This document shows, in pieces, positions 1 to 8,552 of a stretch of DNA of 64,000 nt. The first letter of the stretch is position 1, and every line of letters begins with the position of its first letter. The position numbers and the translations under genes were made by a program. Under the pieces are notes generated by a model. It saw only the letters and a list, made by a program, of their open reading frames with translations. It was not told the DNA's origin and ran no database searches. Origin of the DNA: Foliamicus sp965200225 (lineage in GTDB: Bacteria; Pseudomonadota; Gammaproteobacteria; Steroidobacterales; Foliamicaceae); the NCBI GenBank assembly GCA_965200225.1, contig CBDATM010000001.1, positions 434,001 to 498,000 on the forward strand. The letters run 5' to 3'.

Positions 1-1056
1 ACCGCCATGCTGGACGAGGAATTCGCTGCCATAAAGGCCACGATCGACGGCGCTTTCCCGAACAAGTGGAACATCATCACCAGCATGAGCAGTGACGAGC
101 AACGCATGATCATCTACTCGGGCAGCGATCGCGACCCGGGAACCTATTACCTGTACGACAAAGCCGCCGGAACGATTGAATTCTTCGCCCAGCCGCGCCC
201 CTGGATCGACCCCGACGACATGAGCGCCATGACGCCCATCCAGTATGAGGCGCGGGATGGCGAGAAGATTCACGGCTATCTCACCGTGCCGGCCGGGGCC
301 GAGGCGAAGAACCTGCCGCTGATCATCAATCCGCATGGCGGACCCTACGGAATTCGGGACAATTGGGGCCACAATTCGGAGACCCAGTTCCTGGCCAACC
401 GCGGTTATGCGGTCATGCAGGTCAACTACCGGGGTTCCGGAGGCTATGGCCAGCGCTTTTTGAATATCGCCTGGCAAAAGTGGGGGTTGGAAATGCAGGA
501 CGACATCACCGACGGCGTGCTATGGGCCATTGAGCAGGGCATCGCCGATCCGGACCGGGTCTGCATCTACGGCGCCAGCTACGGGGGTTACGCCGCGATG
601 GCCGGCATCACCAAAACGCCGGAGCTGTACCGTTGCGCTGTGAACTACGTGGGCGTGGTGGATCTTATGGCGCTTCTCGACTACCACCACCGCGGCCGCA
701 ACGCCACCCCGGCTCAGGCTTGGGGCAAGCGCGCCATCGGCGACCGCAAGGCGGACCGGGAGCGTCTGCTGGCCACATCTCCCATCAATCACCTGGACAA
801 GATCAAGGTGCCGCTGTACGTGGTGCATGGCAAGCGGGACCCGCGAGTGCCCTATGACTCCCAGTACATGCCGCTGATGCGCAAGCTCCGGGGCACGGAG
901 ATCGACTACAAGGCCATGGTCAAGAACAGGGAGGGTCACGGCTTCCGGGGCGAGTCCAATCGCGCCGAGCTGTACACGGAGCTTGAGAAGTTCTTCGCTC
1001 AACACCTGGAAAGCGGGAGCGGGAGCGCGCCTTTGGCGAGCGCCGGCGCTCCATGA
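1..1056 (+). CDS. S9 family peptidase, C-terminal catalytic part (5' end outside window)
   Basis: This is the alpha/beta-hydrolase half of a prolyl-oligopeptidase-type serine peptidase (dipeptidyl/acylaminoacyl peptidase group). The frame is open to base 1, so the N-terminal beta-propeller part lies upstream. Numbered from the ATG at base 7, the oxyanion-hole stretch HGGPYG is followed by the nucleophile motif GASYGGY with Ser191, then Asp278 in GKRDPRV and His311 in REGHGF, giving a complete triad. The last 15 residues are low-complexity. The next gene starts 100 bp downstream on the same strand. The class is clear; the exact substrate (short peptides) is inferred from the family. Confidence 0.9.
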   Translation, partial: TAMLDEEFAAIKATIDGAFPNKWNIITSMSSDEQRMIIYSGSDRDPGTYYLYDKAAGTIEFFAQPRPWIDPDDMSAMTPIQYEARDGEKIHGYLTVPAGAEAKNLPLIINPHGGPYGIRDNWGHNSETQFLANRGYAVMQVNYRGSGGYGQRFLNIAWQKWGLEMQDDITDGVLWAIEQGIADPDRVCIYGASYGGYAAMAGITKTPELYRCAVNYVGVVDLMALLDYHHRGRNATPAQAWGKRAIGDRKADRERLLATSPINHLDKIKVPLYVVHGKRDPRVPYDSQYMPLMRKLRGTEIDYKAMVKNREGHGFRGESNRAELYTELEKFFAQHLESGSGSAPLASAGAP

Positions 1057-1156
1057 GCGCAAGGCGGGCGGCCTTCGCAGCGGCCCGTAGAGTGCGTTCT
1101 TGCCGGGACAGGCCGCGCCCGCGCTGACGCTTCTATATCAGGTGGTCGCGACACCG

Positions 1157-2203
1157 ATGGACGCGGACAAATTACGACGGCTGCGGGAGCGCTACGCGCA
1201 GCCGGACGGAGACCTGAAGGCGGAAGTGCCGTTTCGGGAGGCGCTCAAACAGATCACGGATAGCGACCTGTACCAGAAGCAGCCTTACGCCGGTCTCCCA
1301 ACCCTGCTGGACTTTCCCTATCGCGAGAACTGGGAAGGCCTGGACACCGTCCTGGTTGGCGTGCCCATGGACCTGGGCGTGACCAACCGCCCGGGGGCGC
1401 GCTTCGGTCCGCGAGCCCTGCGCGCCATCGAGCGGGTCGGCCCGTACCACCCCACCCACGACGTCATTCCCTTGCAGGTGCTGCGCTGCGCCGATATCGG
1501 CGACGTGCCGTTTCGCTCCCGCTTCAGCCTGCGCAAGAGCATCGAGGACATCGAGGCGTTCTACCGCAGGACCGCCGCGGCCGACCTCAAGCCCGTATCG
1601 GCCGGCGGCGACCACTCGATTACCTACCCCATCATGAAGGCGCTGGGGGCCGAAACGCCGCTGGGGATGGTGCATATCGACGCGCACTGCGACACCGCCG
1701 GCCCCTACGACGACGAGAAATTTCATCACGGCGGGCCGTTCCGCCAGGCCGTGCTGGCCGGCGTGCTGGATCCGGAGCGATGCGTGCAGGTGGGAATACG
1801 CGGCAGCGCCGAACTGGCCTGGGCATTCAGCTACGACGCCGGCATGACCGTGGTTCACATGGAAGAATTTCACCGAATGAGTGTGCCTGGCGTGGTGGCG
1901 CTGTGCCGCGAGAAGGTGGCCGGCGGACCGGTTTACGTCAGCGTGGATGTGGATGGCATCGACCCGGCCTTTACGCCCGGCACCGGCACGCCGGAGGTCG
2001 GAGGCCTGACGCCCCTGGAAGCGCAAATGCTGCTTCGAGGACTGGCCGGTCTGCCCATCGCAGGCGGCGACGTGGTGGAAGTGGCCCCACAATACGATCC
2101 CTCGTCCAACACGGCCCACGTGGGCGCAAGTATGATGTTCGAGATTCTGAGCCTGCTCGCCTGCCAGGCGGCGGCCGGGGACCACAAAGCAAAGCCAGCC
2201 TGA
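1157..2203 (+). CDS. speB: Agmatinase-like ureohydrolase (arginase family)
   Basis: This 348-residue protein belongs to the Mn-dependent ureohydrolases, which remove urea from guanidino compounds; agmatinase makes putrescine. The metal ligands are all visible: His153 in GGDHS, Asp175/His177/Asp179 in HIDAHCDT, and Asp264/Asp266 in SVDVDGID. The frame could open at a TTG at 1100, but the ATG at 1157 gives a normal family N-terminus and is preferred. It lies 11 bp upstream of the TPP-enzyme gene on the same strand. Guanidinobutyrase or another guanidino hydrolase would look the same at this level, so the agmatine specificity is inferred. Confidence 0.85.
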   Translation: MDADKLRRLRERYAQPDGDLKAEVPFREALKQITDSDLYQKQPYAGLPTLLDFPYRENWEGLDTVLVGVPMDLGVTNRPGARFGPRALRAIERVGPYHPTHDVIPLQVLRCADIGDVPFRSRFSLRKSIEDIEAFYRRTAAADLKPVSAGGDHSITYPIMKALGAETPLGMVHIDAHCDTAGPYDDEKFHHGGPFRQAVLAGVLDPERCVQVGIRGSAELAWAFSYDAGMTVVHMEEFHRMSVPGVVALCREKVAGGPVYVSVDVDGIDPAFTPGTGTPEVGGLTPLEAQMLLRGLAGLPIAGGDVVEVAPQYDPSSNTAHVGASMMFEILSLLACQAAAGDHKAKPA

Positions 2204-2214
2204 CGCCAAACGCC

Positions 2215-4218
2215 ATGTCCGCACGCCTTCCGCGAGACCCTTTGCCGGGAAAGGAACGCGAAGAACACGGAACCGGAAAGGGTGGCGCGGGACCATCGAC
2301 AGCCTCCACTCAAGGGCAGGTGCGGAACCTGCTGGACGGGCGGATTTCGCGCAGGCAGTTCGGCCAGGCCCTGGCCGCCGTAGGCTTCTCGGCCGCGGCG
2401 GTCGATTCCCTGGGCCGCATGGTAGCGGAGGCCGACCCGCAGGCGCGGCCCAGGGCGCGGGGCAGGAGAGTGGAAGGGACCGGCGCCGAAATCCTCGTAG
2501 AGGCCTTGCTCGACGCTGGCGTGGAGTACCTGTTCGCCACCACCGCAACGGGCATGACGGCCATTTTCGACGCGCTGGCCTTGAGGCCGCAGCTCAAATT
2601 CGTGCTGACCCTGCAGGAAGGCCAGGCCGCGGCCATGGCGCAGGGTTACGAACTCGCCAGCGGCAAAACGGCGGCCTTGCTGGTGCCCGGCGTGGCCATC
2701 CCCTCGGCGATGAACAATCTCTACAACGCCTGGAAGGACCGGTCCGCGATCGTGGCGATCTCGGATGCGCAGCGAACCACCTTCATGGGACGCAACCAGT
2801 TCCAGCAGATGGACGACTGGCTGGAACCCTTGCAGCAGTTCACCAAATGGCGCTGGCAAATCAACACGCCGGAACGAGTCAGCGAATTCACGCGGCGGGC
2901 GATCAAGATGGCCGGCACGCCTCCCGGCGGCCCTGTTCACCTGCGCATCCCCAGCAATATTCTGGATGCGCCGGGCCTGAGCCAGACGGTATATCCGCAG
3001 GAGTTGTTCCGGGTGGACGTGAACCTGCCCCCCAGGCCCGAGCTGGTGGAGGCCGCGGCCAGGGCCCTGCTGGAAGCGGAACATCCGTATATCAATGTGG
3101 GCCACGAGGTCACGCGAAGCGGCGCGGTAAACGATGTCATCCGTCTGGCCGAACTGCTGGGCGCGCGGGTAAGCCAGGGCTACTCCGTGTATGGCGACTT
3201 TCCGTTCAAACACCCGCTGTGGGCGGGCTTCTACGGTCTGGGCGCACCCAGGCACCTGGGAGAAAGCGACGCATTTTTGAACCTGGGCACGGAAATGCCT
3301 GGTCCCGGAATCCTCGCTCCCACGCCGCCGGGCAAGGCCAGAGTCATTCACGCCCGCATGGAATACGAAGATATCGCCAACTTCCAGCCCACGGACATCG
3401 CGCTGGCAGGCGGCATTCGCGAAATCGCCACGGCGCTGATCGACGCGATCGAGGGCATGGCTACGCCGGGGCGGCTCGAACAACTGCGCGCCCCCAGAAT
3501 GGCCGCGGCCGAGGCGGAATTCACCAAGCGGCACGAAGCTCAGCGCCGGGACGCCGAACCGCATTGGGACGCGGCGCCCATGAGTTGGGCGCGCATCGCC
3601 TGGGAGCTGGACCGGGGTCTGGCCGAGGACGCGATCATCGTTTCCGAGCTGGACAACCGCCTGCCCTATCGCTGGATGGATTTCGCGCCGGGCAGGAAAC
3701 GCCTGATCGGCCAGACCACCGGGTTCGCGCTGGGCTGGGGCGTAGGGGCCGCGCTGGGCGTGAAAGTGGCGCAGCCGGACAAGCAGGTCGTGTGCCTGGT
3801 TGGAGACGGCGCCTTTCTGTTCGGCCAGACCGAGGCGCTATGGGCCGCGGCGCGTCACGACATCCCGATCACCATCGTGGTGTTCAACAATGCGTCCTAC
3901 GATGGCGAACGCGAGCGGATTTACTGGTTCTCTCCGCTGGCCCGCAACCGCGAAACACGCGCTCAGTGGAAGGACATCAGTTGCTATCTCGGCGATCCGC
4001 TGGTGGATTTCGCGGGCGTTGCGAGGAGTTTCGGGGTGGCGGCGGAAACCGCCGCATCTCCGGCTGAACTGGCGGCGGCTCTGAAGCGTGCGCAAGGCGC
4101 CAACCGCGAGGGCGGACCCTGCCTGATCGACGCCAGGATCATGCAGCAGGGCCACGGCGCCAACTCGACCTGGCACCCCGACATCTCTATCGCCCGAAAC
4201 CGAAACCGGCCGATCTGA
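2215..4218 (+). CDS. TPP-dependent acetolactate-synthase-like enzyme with Tat signal
   Basis: This 667-residue protein has the three-domain plan of thiamine-diphosphate enzymes of the acetolactate synthase/benzoylformate decarboxylase group. The cofactor-activating Glu is probably Glu135 (LQEGQ). The TPP/Mg motif starts at GDG (Asp531) and closes at Asn558-Asn559. Unusually, residues 44-65 look like a twin-arginine signal: ISRRQF with Arg46-Arg47, then a hydrophobic stretch. A cofactor-loaded enzyme exported through Tat is plausible but not proven. The ATG at 2215 follows the agmatinase gene by 11 bp and is the first start outside that gene. The reaction is unknown. The gene ends in front of a large palindrome. 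Confidence 0.85.
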   Translation: MSARLPRDPLPGKEREEHGTGKGGAGPSTASTQGQVRNLLDGRISRRQFGQALAAVGFSAAAVDSLGRMVAEADPQARPRARGRRVEGTGAEILVEALLDAGVEYLFATTATGMTAIFDALALRPQLKFVLTLQEGQAAAMAQGYELASGKTAALLVPGVAIPSAMNNLYNAWKDRSAIVAISDAQRTTFMGRNQFQQMDDWLEPLQQFTKWRWQINTPERVSEFTRRAIKMAGTPPGGPVHLRIPSNILDAPGLSQTVYPQELFRVDVNLPPRPELVEAAARALLEAEHPYINVGHEVTRSGAVNDVIRLAELLGARVSQGYSVYGDFPFKHPLWAGFYGLGAPRHLGESDAFLNLGTEMPGPGILAPTPPGKARVIHARMEYEDIANFQPTDIALAGGIREIATALIDAIEGMATPGRLEQLRAPRMAAAEAEFTKRHEAQRRDAEPHWDAAPMSWARIAWELDRGLAEDAIIVSELDNRLPYRWMDFAPGRKRLIGQTTGFALGWGVGAALGVKVAQPDKQVVCLVGDGAFLFGQTEALWAAARHDIPITIVVFNNASYDGERERIYWFSPLARNRETRAQWKDISCYLGDPLVDFAGVARSFGVAAETAASPAELAAALKRAQGANREGGPCLIDARIMQQGHGANSTWHPDISIARNRNRPI

Positions 4219-4230
4219 CTTGCGGTGAGG

Positions 4231-4388
4231 GCCCTTCTCATGGCTGAGTGGAGGTTGAGTTTCGTCCCCCTTCTCTCGCAGGGGCGTCAACGGCCCGGAT
4301 GCCGTTGCCGAGCCCCAGGGACGGGTTCATGCGTCCCCTGCGAGGGAAGGGGGACGAAACTCAACCTCCACTCAGCCATGAGAAGGGC
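4231..4388. repeat. Large palindrome A: variable arms around a conserved 50 bp core
   Basis: Arm 1 (4231-4284) and arm 2 (4335-4388) are 54 nt each and complementary except for one position. The core (4285-4334) is shared with palindromes B-E and can fold into two small hairpins, one with a 7 bp stem reading CAACGGC/GCCGTTG. It lies between two convergent genes and its end touches the parB stop codon. A role in bidirectional transcription termination fits the location and structure. Unlike a simple terminator, the core sequence itself is conserved. Confidence 0.9.
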
Positions 4389-5260
4389 TACAGTCGCGCC
4401 AGCAGGCTCTCGAGTTCGTCCAGGTTCTTGTAGCGCACTTCGAGACGGCCGCCGCGCGCGCCGTGGCGGATGCGAACGGGAGCGCCCCACCGCTCGCTCA
4501 AATCCTGTTCCAGCCGAACCACGTTGGGGTCGCGCGGTTTGGCGGGGGCCGGCGGGCGCGCTTCGACCTTCACGAGGCGCTCGGCCTCGCGCACGCTCAG
4601 TTTTTTCTCGGCGATGCGCCGGGCCAGCGCCGCCTGGCGGGCCGGATTCTCCACGCCCAGCAGCGCCCGCGCGTGGCCCATTTCCAGTTTTCTCCCGGCC
4701 AGCAGGGTTTTGACCGTATCGCCCAGATCCAGCAGCCGAAGATAGTTGCTGACCGCTGCTCGGGACAGGCCGATCAATCGGGCCACTTCCTTGTGCGTGC
4801 TCCCGGCCATGTCCACAATGCGGCGCAAGGCTTCGGCGAGCTCCATGGCGCTCAAGTCTTCCCTTTGCACGTTCTCGACCAGCGCCGCCATGGCTGCTTG
4901 CTGGTCTGTGAGGTCGCGGACCAGCGCCGGGACACGATCCAGCCCGGCGTGTTGCGCGGCTCGCCAGCGGCGTTCGCCGGCAATGATTTCATATTGCGCC
5001 CGGGAAGCGTCCGCGTTCTCCAGCGCTCGCACCAGCAGCGGCTGAACCAGTCCCTGGGAGCGAATGGATTGCGCCAACTCGGCAATGCTCTGGGCGTCGA
5101 TCATTCGGCGCGGCTGGAAATGGCCCGGCTGCAAAAGGTCCAGGGGCAGTTCCTGAAGGTCGCGTGACGCCGAAAGGTCGTGCGACGGGGGCTCGGCGTC
5201 GCGAGCCGGCCCCAGCAGGGCCTCGAGACCCCTTCCCAGTCCGCGGTTGGACGCGGCCAT
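4388..5260 (-). CDS. parB: Chromosome partitioning protein ParB
   Basis: The 290-residue protein is the parS-binding CTPase clamp of the ParABS segregation system. The basic N-terminus RGLGRGLEAL is the ParA-stimulating region. The ParB/Srx nucleotide-binding core carries GERRWRAA and ENVQRED, followed by a helix-turn-helix segment (KEVARLIGLSRAAVSNY) and a C-terminal dimerisation tail. The ATG at 5260 is 7 bp after the parA stop, so the two genes are surely cotranscribed. Its stop codon abuts palindrome A. No parS site was found by eye. Confidence 0.97.
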   Translation of the reverse strand: MAASNRGLGRGLEALLGPARDAEPPSHDLSASRDLQELPLDLLQPGHFQPRRMIDAQSIAELAQSIRSQGLVQPLLVRALENADASRAQYEIIAGERRWRAAQHAGLDRVPALVRDLTDQQAAMAALVENVQREDLSAMELAEALRRIVDMAGSTHKEVARLIGLSRAAVSNYLRLLDLGDTVKTLLAGRKLEMGHARALLGVENPARQAALARRIAEKKLSVREAERLVKVEARPPAPAKPRDPNVVRLEQDLSERWGAPVRIRHGARGGRLEVRYKNLDELESLLARL

Positions 5261-5267
5261 GCGGCGC

Positions 5268-6041
5268 TTACTCGCTCAAGCCCCGGCGAATCAACTCGCC
5301 GGCCAGCGCCGCGTAGGCCAGCGCGCCGCTGGCCAGGGGGTCGTGCTGAGTGACGGGTACGCCAAAGCCCGGGGCCTCGGCCAGGCGCACGTTGCGGGGA
5401 ATGATGGTTCGAAAAAGCTCATCGGGAAAATGTTTCTGCAATTGCGCGGAAACTTCTCGGGCCAGCCGGTTTCGACCGTCGTACATGGTGCGGATTATGC
5501 CGCTTATCTCAAGGTCGGGATTGGAGCGCGCGCAGAGCTGCTCGATGATCTCTACCAGCGACGAAAGTCCATCCAGCGCGAAATACTCGCACTGGATGGG
5601 CACCAGCACGCCCTCCGCGGCGACCAGCGCGTTGAGGGTAAGCATGTTCAGGCTGGGGGGGCAATCGAGCAGAACCGTCTGGTAGTTCCATGAAATTTCC
5701 GCAAGCGCACCGCGCAATCTCAGTTCCCGGCCGGCGCCCAGGGTCAGGAGCTCCACCTCCGCGGCCGTCAGGCCAGCCGTAGCCGGCAGCAGATCGAAAC
5801 CGGCCGGCTCGACCCGAGTCAGGATTTCGGAAGCGGAAGCCTTGCCCATCAACAGGCTGTAGGTGGATCCGTCCACCGTGTCGCGGTCCACGCCGCAGCC
5901 GGTAGTGGCATTGGCTTGAGGATCGAGATCAACCAGCAGTACCTTGCGCCCCATCTGCGCCAGACAGGCGGTAAGACTGATCGCGGTAGTGGTTTTGCCC
6001 ACCCCTCCCTTGCGGTTGGCGATTGCGAAAGTGCGTTTCAC
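5268..6041 (-). CDS. parA: Chromosome partitioning ATPase ParA (Soj)
   Basis: This 257-residue Walker-type ATPase drives segregation of ParB-parS complexes. It begins directly with the deviant Walker A motif NRKGGVGKTTT, and the DLDPQAN and LLDCPPSL motifs follow. An upstream extension of the same frame is open, but the GTG at 6041 gives the normal ParA N-terminus and overlaps the rsmG stop by 4 bp (GTGA). That overlap is typical of translational coupling and decides the start. The order rsmG-parA-parB is the standard origin-proximal arrangement. Confidence 0.96.
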   Translation of the reverse strand: MKRTFAIANRKGGVGKTTTAISLTACLAQMGRKVLLVDLDPQANATTGCGVDRDTVDGSTYSLLMGKASASEILTRVEPAGFDLLPATAGLTAAEVELLTLGAGRELRLRGALAEISWNYQTVLLDCPPSLNMLTLNALVAAEGVLVPIQCEYFALDGLSSLVEIIEQLCARSNPDLEISGIIRTMYDGRNRLAREVSAQLQKHFPDELFRTIIPRNVRLAEAPGFGVPVTQHDPLASGALAYAALAGELIRRGLSE

Positions 6042-6736
6042 GCCGGCGCCTTCCCTGCCTGCGGCGCGGCGCCAAGGCCGCTTGGCCAGTCGCGAAAGAC
6101 CGCCACGTGCCGCTGCGCGGGCAACCCGGGAACCCGAACCGCTTCCAGAACCTGGCAATGCACTCCGCCAAGCGCGGCCAGGCGCTCGTTTCGCGGACGG
6201 CGGCCGAGCATGGCCACCAGCAGGGACCCTCGCCGGAGCAGGCGCCGGGACAACGTGACCAGCTTCGGCAGCGGCGCCAGGGCCCGCGCGATCAACGCCG
6301 CGGGCGCTTCGCGCGGATCGTAGTCCTCAAGGCGCGCACGAACAACCTCTACCTTGCGCAGACCCAACTGCGCGCTGGCATGGCGAAGGAAGGCCACTTT
6401 GCGGGCCGCGGAATCGAGCAGCACCCACCTCGTTTGCGGACGCAGCGCGGCCAGCACCAGGCCCGGCAGGCCGCCTCCGCTGCCCGCGTCCAGCAACGGG
6501 CCCGGCGGCAGAAACGGCAGCGCCGCAGCGCTGTCCAGCACGTGGCGCACGACCAGCTCGTCGCGCGAAGCATCCGCCGTCAGATCGTGGGCAGGATTCC
6601 ACCGCATCAGCATGTCGAGGTAGGCGTTCAGCCGCGCCAGATCATCGACGCTGGCCCGGACGCCAAGATCAGCCAGCCCAGCGGCCAGCGGATCGGGCAA
6701 ATCGCCGGGAATTCGGTTGGCTGCGCCGGGAGGCAC
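6038..6736 (-). CDS. rsmG: 16S rRNA (guanine527-N7)-methyltransferase RsmG (GidB)
   Basis: This 232-residue SAM-dependent enzyme methylates G527 of 16S rRNA. The SAM-binding motif is LLDAGSGGGLPG, and the family signature WNPAHDLTA lies upstream of it (usually WN..NLT). The GTG at 6736 is 6 bp after the stop of the ABC transporter ATPase gene, and the end overlaps parA. mnmG, often the direct upstream neighbour of rsmG, is separated here by a four-gene peptide transporter. Confidence 0.95.
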   Translation of the reverse strand: MPPGAANRIPGDLPDPLAAGLADLGVRASVDDLARLNAYLDMLMRWNPAHDLTADASRDELVVRHVLDSAAALPFLPPGPLLDAGSGGGLPGLVLAALRPQTRWVLLDSAARKVAFLRHASAQLGLRKVEVVRARLEDYDPREAPAALIARALAPLPKLVTLSRRLLRRGSLLVAMLGRRPRNERLAALGGVHCQVLEAVRVPGLPAQRHVAVFRDWPSGLGAAPQAGKAPA

Positions 6737-6742
6737 GCAGGC

Positions 6743-8551
6743 TCATGCGCCCGAGGGCGTGATTTCTTCGGCCCGGTGGCAGGCCACCATGCCGTGCGCA
6801 AGACTGCGCAACCGGGGAGCTTCCTGCCGGCAACGGTCGATGGCGAAGGGACAGCGGGCGGAGAATGTGCAGCCGGGAGGCGGATTCAGCGGGGAGGGCG
6901 GCTCCCCCTGCAGCAATTCGCGCTCGCGAGCGCGCTCCACTTGCGGGTCGGGGATGGGCGCCGCCTCGATAAGAGCGCGAGTGTACGGGTGCATCGGCCG
7001 GCCGTACAAATGCTCGCTGTGGGCGATTTCCATCGGCCGGCCCAGGTACATCACCACCACCCGGTGGCTGATCTGCCGGACCACCGCCAGATCGTGAGCG
7101 ATGAATATCAGCGCCAGCCCCAATTCGTCCTGCAGTTCCATGAGCAGGTCCACGATCTGCGCGCGTATGGACACATCCAGGGCGCTGACGGCTTCGTCGC
7201 AGATCACCACGGCGGGGCCGGGCGCGAGTGCGCGCGCGATGCCGATGCGCTGGCACTGGCCGCCGGAAAATTCATGCGGGTAGCGGTCGAGCTGCCCGTC
7301 CACCAGGCCCACTCGATTGAGGATGCGCACCACCCGCTCATCGCGCTCGACGCGGGACAGGTCCGGCCGGCAGGCACCCAGCGGCTCGGCCACGATCTGG
7401 CGAGCGGTCATTCTCGGGTTGAGCGACGCCAGCGGATCCTGAAACACCATCTGCATGTTCCGTCTAGCGGCCTGCCAGGCTCTCTTGTCGGCGTCCACAA
7501 GCTCTCGCCCCAGCAGCGTAACCCGGCACGCGCTGGCGGGGACCAGGCCGATCACGGCGCGCGCCAGGGAGGATTTGCCGCAGCCGGACTCGCCCACAAC
7601 GCCCAGCGTTTCTCCGGGAGAAATCGCAAACGTGCCGGCGCTGACCGCCTTCAGCATGGGGACCGGAGCGAACATCCTGGGGCGCTTGAGGGGATACACC
7701 ACGTCAAGACCGTTCACTTCCAGCGCCGGTTGCTGCGCTGCGCGCTCCGAAACGCGCGCCCGCACGTCGCGGTCCAACCGCGGGACCGCGCCCAGCAGAC
7801 GCCGGGTGTACGGATCCGTCGGCTGCGCATACACCGCCTCCACGCTGCCACGCTCCTTGCACTCGCCGTTCTGCATCACCAGCACCTCGTCGCAGAAGCC
7901 GGCAACGACGCCCAAATCATGCGTAATAAAAATGATGGCGGCCTGAAAGTCGCGCTGAAGCTCCTGCATCAAGGCGAGAATCTGCGCCTGAACCGTTACA
8001 TCCAGCGCGGTGGTGGGCTCGTCTGCGATCAGCAGCGACGGCTTGCACAACAGCGCGGTGGCTATGGTGACACGCTGGCGCATGCCGCCGGACAATTCAT
8101 GCGGCCAGGCCTCAAGGCGCTTCCCCGCATCCGGTATCCGCACTGCCTCCAGCAGTTCGCCACAGCGTTTGAGCGCCTCGCGCCGCCTCATGCCCTCGTG
8201 CAGCTCCAGAACCTGCGCCATTTGCGCGCCGATCTTCAAGTACGGGTTCAGCGAAGTCATCGGGTCCTGGAAGATCATCGCGATCCGATTGCCCCGAATG
8301 CCGCGCAATTCCTTGTCCGGCATTCCGATCAGCTCACGACCCTCGAACCGGGCGCTGCCCGAAGAGCGGCCGTTATCGGCCACAAGCCCCATGAGGCTCA
8401 GCACCGTCTGGCTCTTGCCGGAACCGGACTCGCCCACGATGCCCAGCGTCCTGCCCGCCTCCAGGTCGAAGTCGATGCCTCGCACCGCATGCACCATGCC
8501 GTCCGGAGTGCTGAAATCGACTCTCAGGTCGCGTACCGAGATCAGCGACAT
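6743..8551 (-). CDS. Peptide ABC transporter, fused twin ATP-binding protein (OppD-OppF type)
   Basis: Two complete nucleotide-binding domains are joined in one 602-residue chain, as in GsiA and YejF. Domain 1 has Walker A GESGSGKS and signature LSGGMRQR; domain 2 has Walker A GESGCGKS and signature FSGGQCQR. Each half ends in the oligopeptide-transporter C-terminal extension (YAQPTDPYTRRLL; YGRPMHPYTRALI), and the second carries the Cys-rich segment CTFSARCPFAIDRC. The gene starts 1 bp after the OppC-type permease stop, completing a transporter made of lipoprotein, two permeases and a fused ATPase. Confidence 0.95.
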   Translation of the reverse strand: MSLISVRDLRVDFSTPDGMVHAVRGIDFDLEAGRTLGIVGESGSGKSQTVLSLMGLVADNGRSSGSARFEGRELIGMPDKELRGIRGNRIAMIFQDPMTSLNPYLKIGAQMAQVLELHEGMRRREALKRCGELLEAVRIPDAGKRLEAWPHELSGGMRQRVTIATALLCKPSLLIADEPTTALDVTVQAQILALMQELQRDFQAAIIFITHDLGVVAGFCDEVLVMQNGECKERGSVEAVYAQPTDPYTRRLLGAVPRLDRDVRARVSERAAQQPALEVNGLDVVYPLKRPRMFAPVPMLKAVSAGTFAISPGETLGVVGESGCGKSSLARAVIGLVPASACRVTLLGRELVDADKRAWQAARRNMQMVFQDPLASLNPRMTARQIVAEPLGACRPDLSRVERDERVVRILNRVGLVDGQLDRYPHEFSGGQCQRIGIARALAPGPAVVICDEAVSALDVSIRAQIVDLLMELQDELGLALIFIAHDLAVVRQISHRVVVMYLGRPMEIAHSEHLYGRPMHPYTRALIEAAPIPDPQVERARERELLQGEPPSPLNPPPGCTFSARCPFAIDRCRQEAPRLRSLAHGMVACHRAEEITPSGA

Positions 8552-8552
8552 G

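Noticed and set aside
1100..1156. TTG start for the agmatinase-like gene
   Set aside because: The extra 19 residues are not family-like, and an ATG at 1157 leads straight into conserved sequence.
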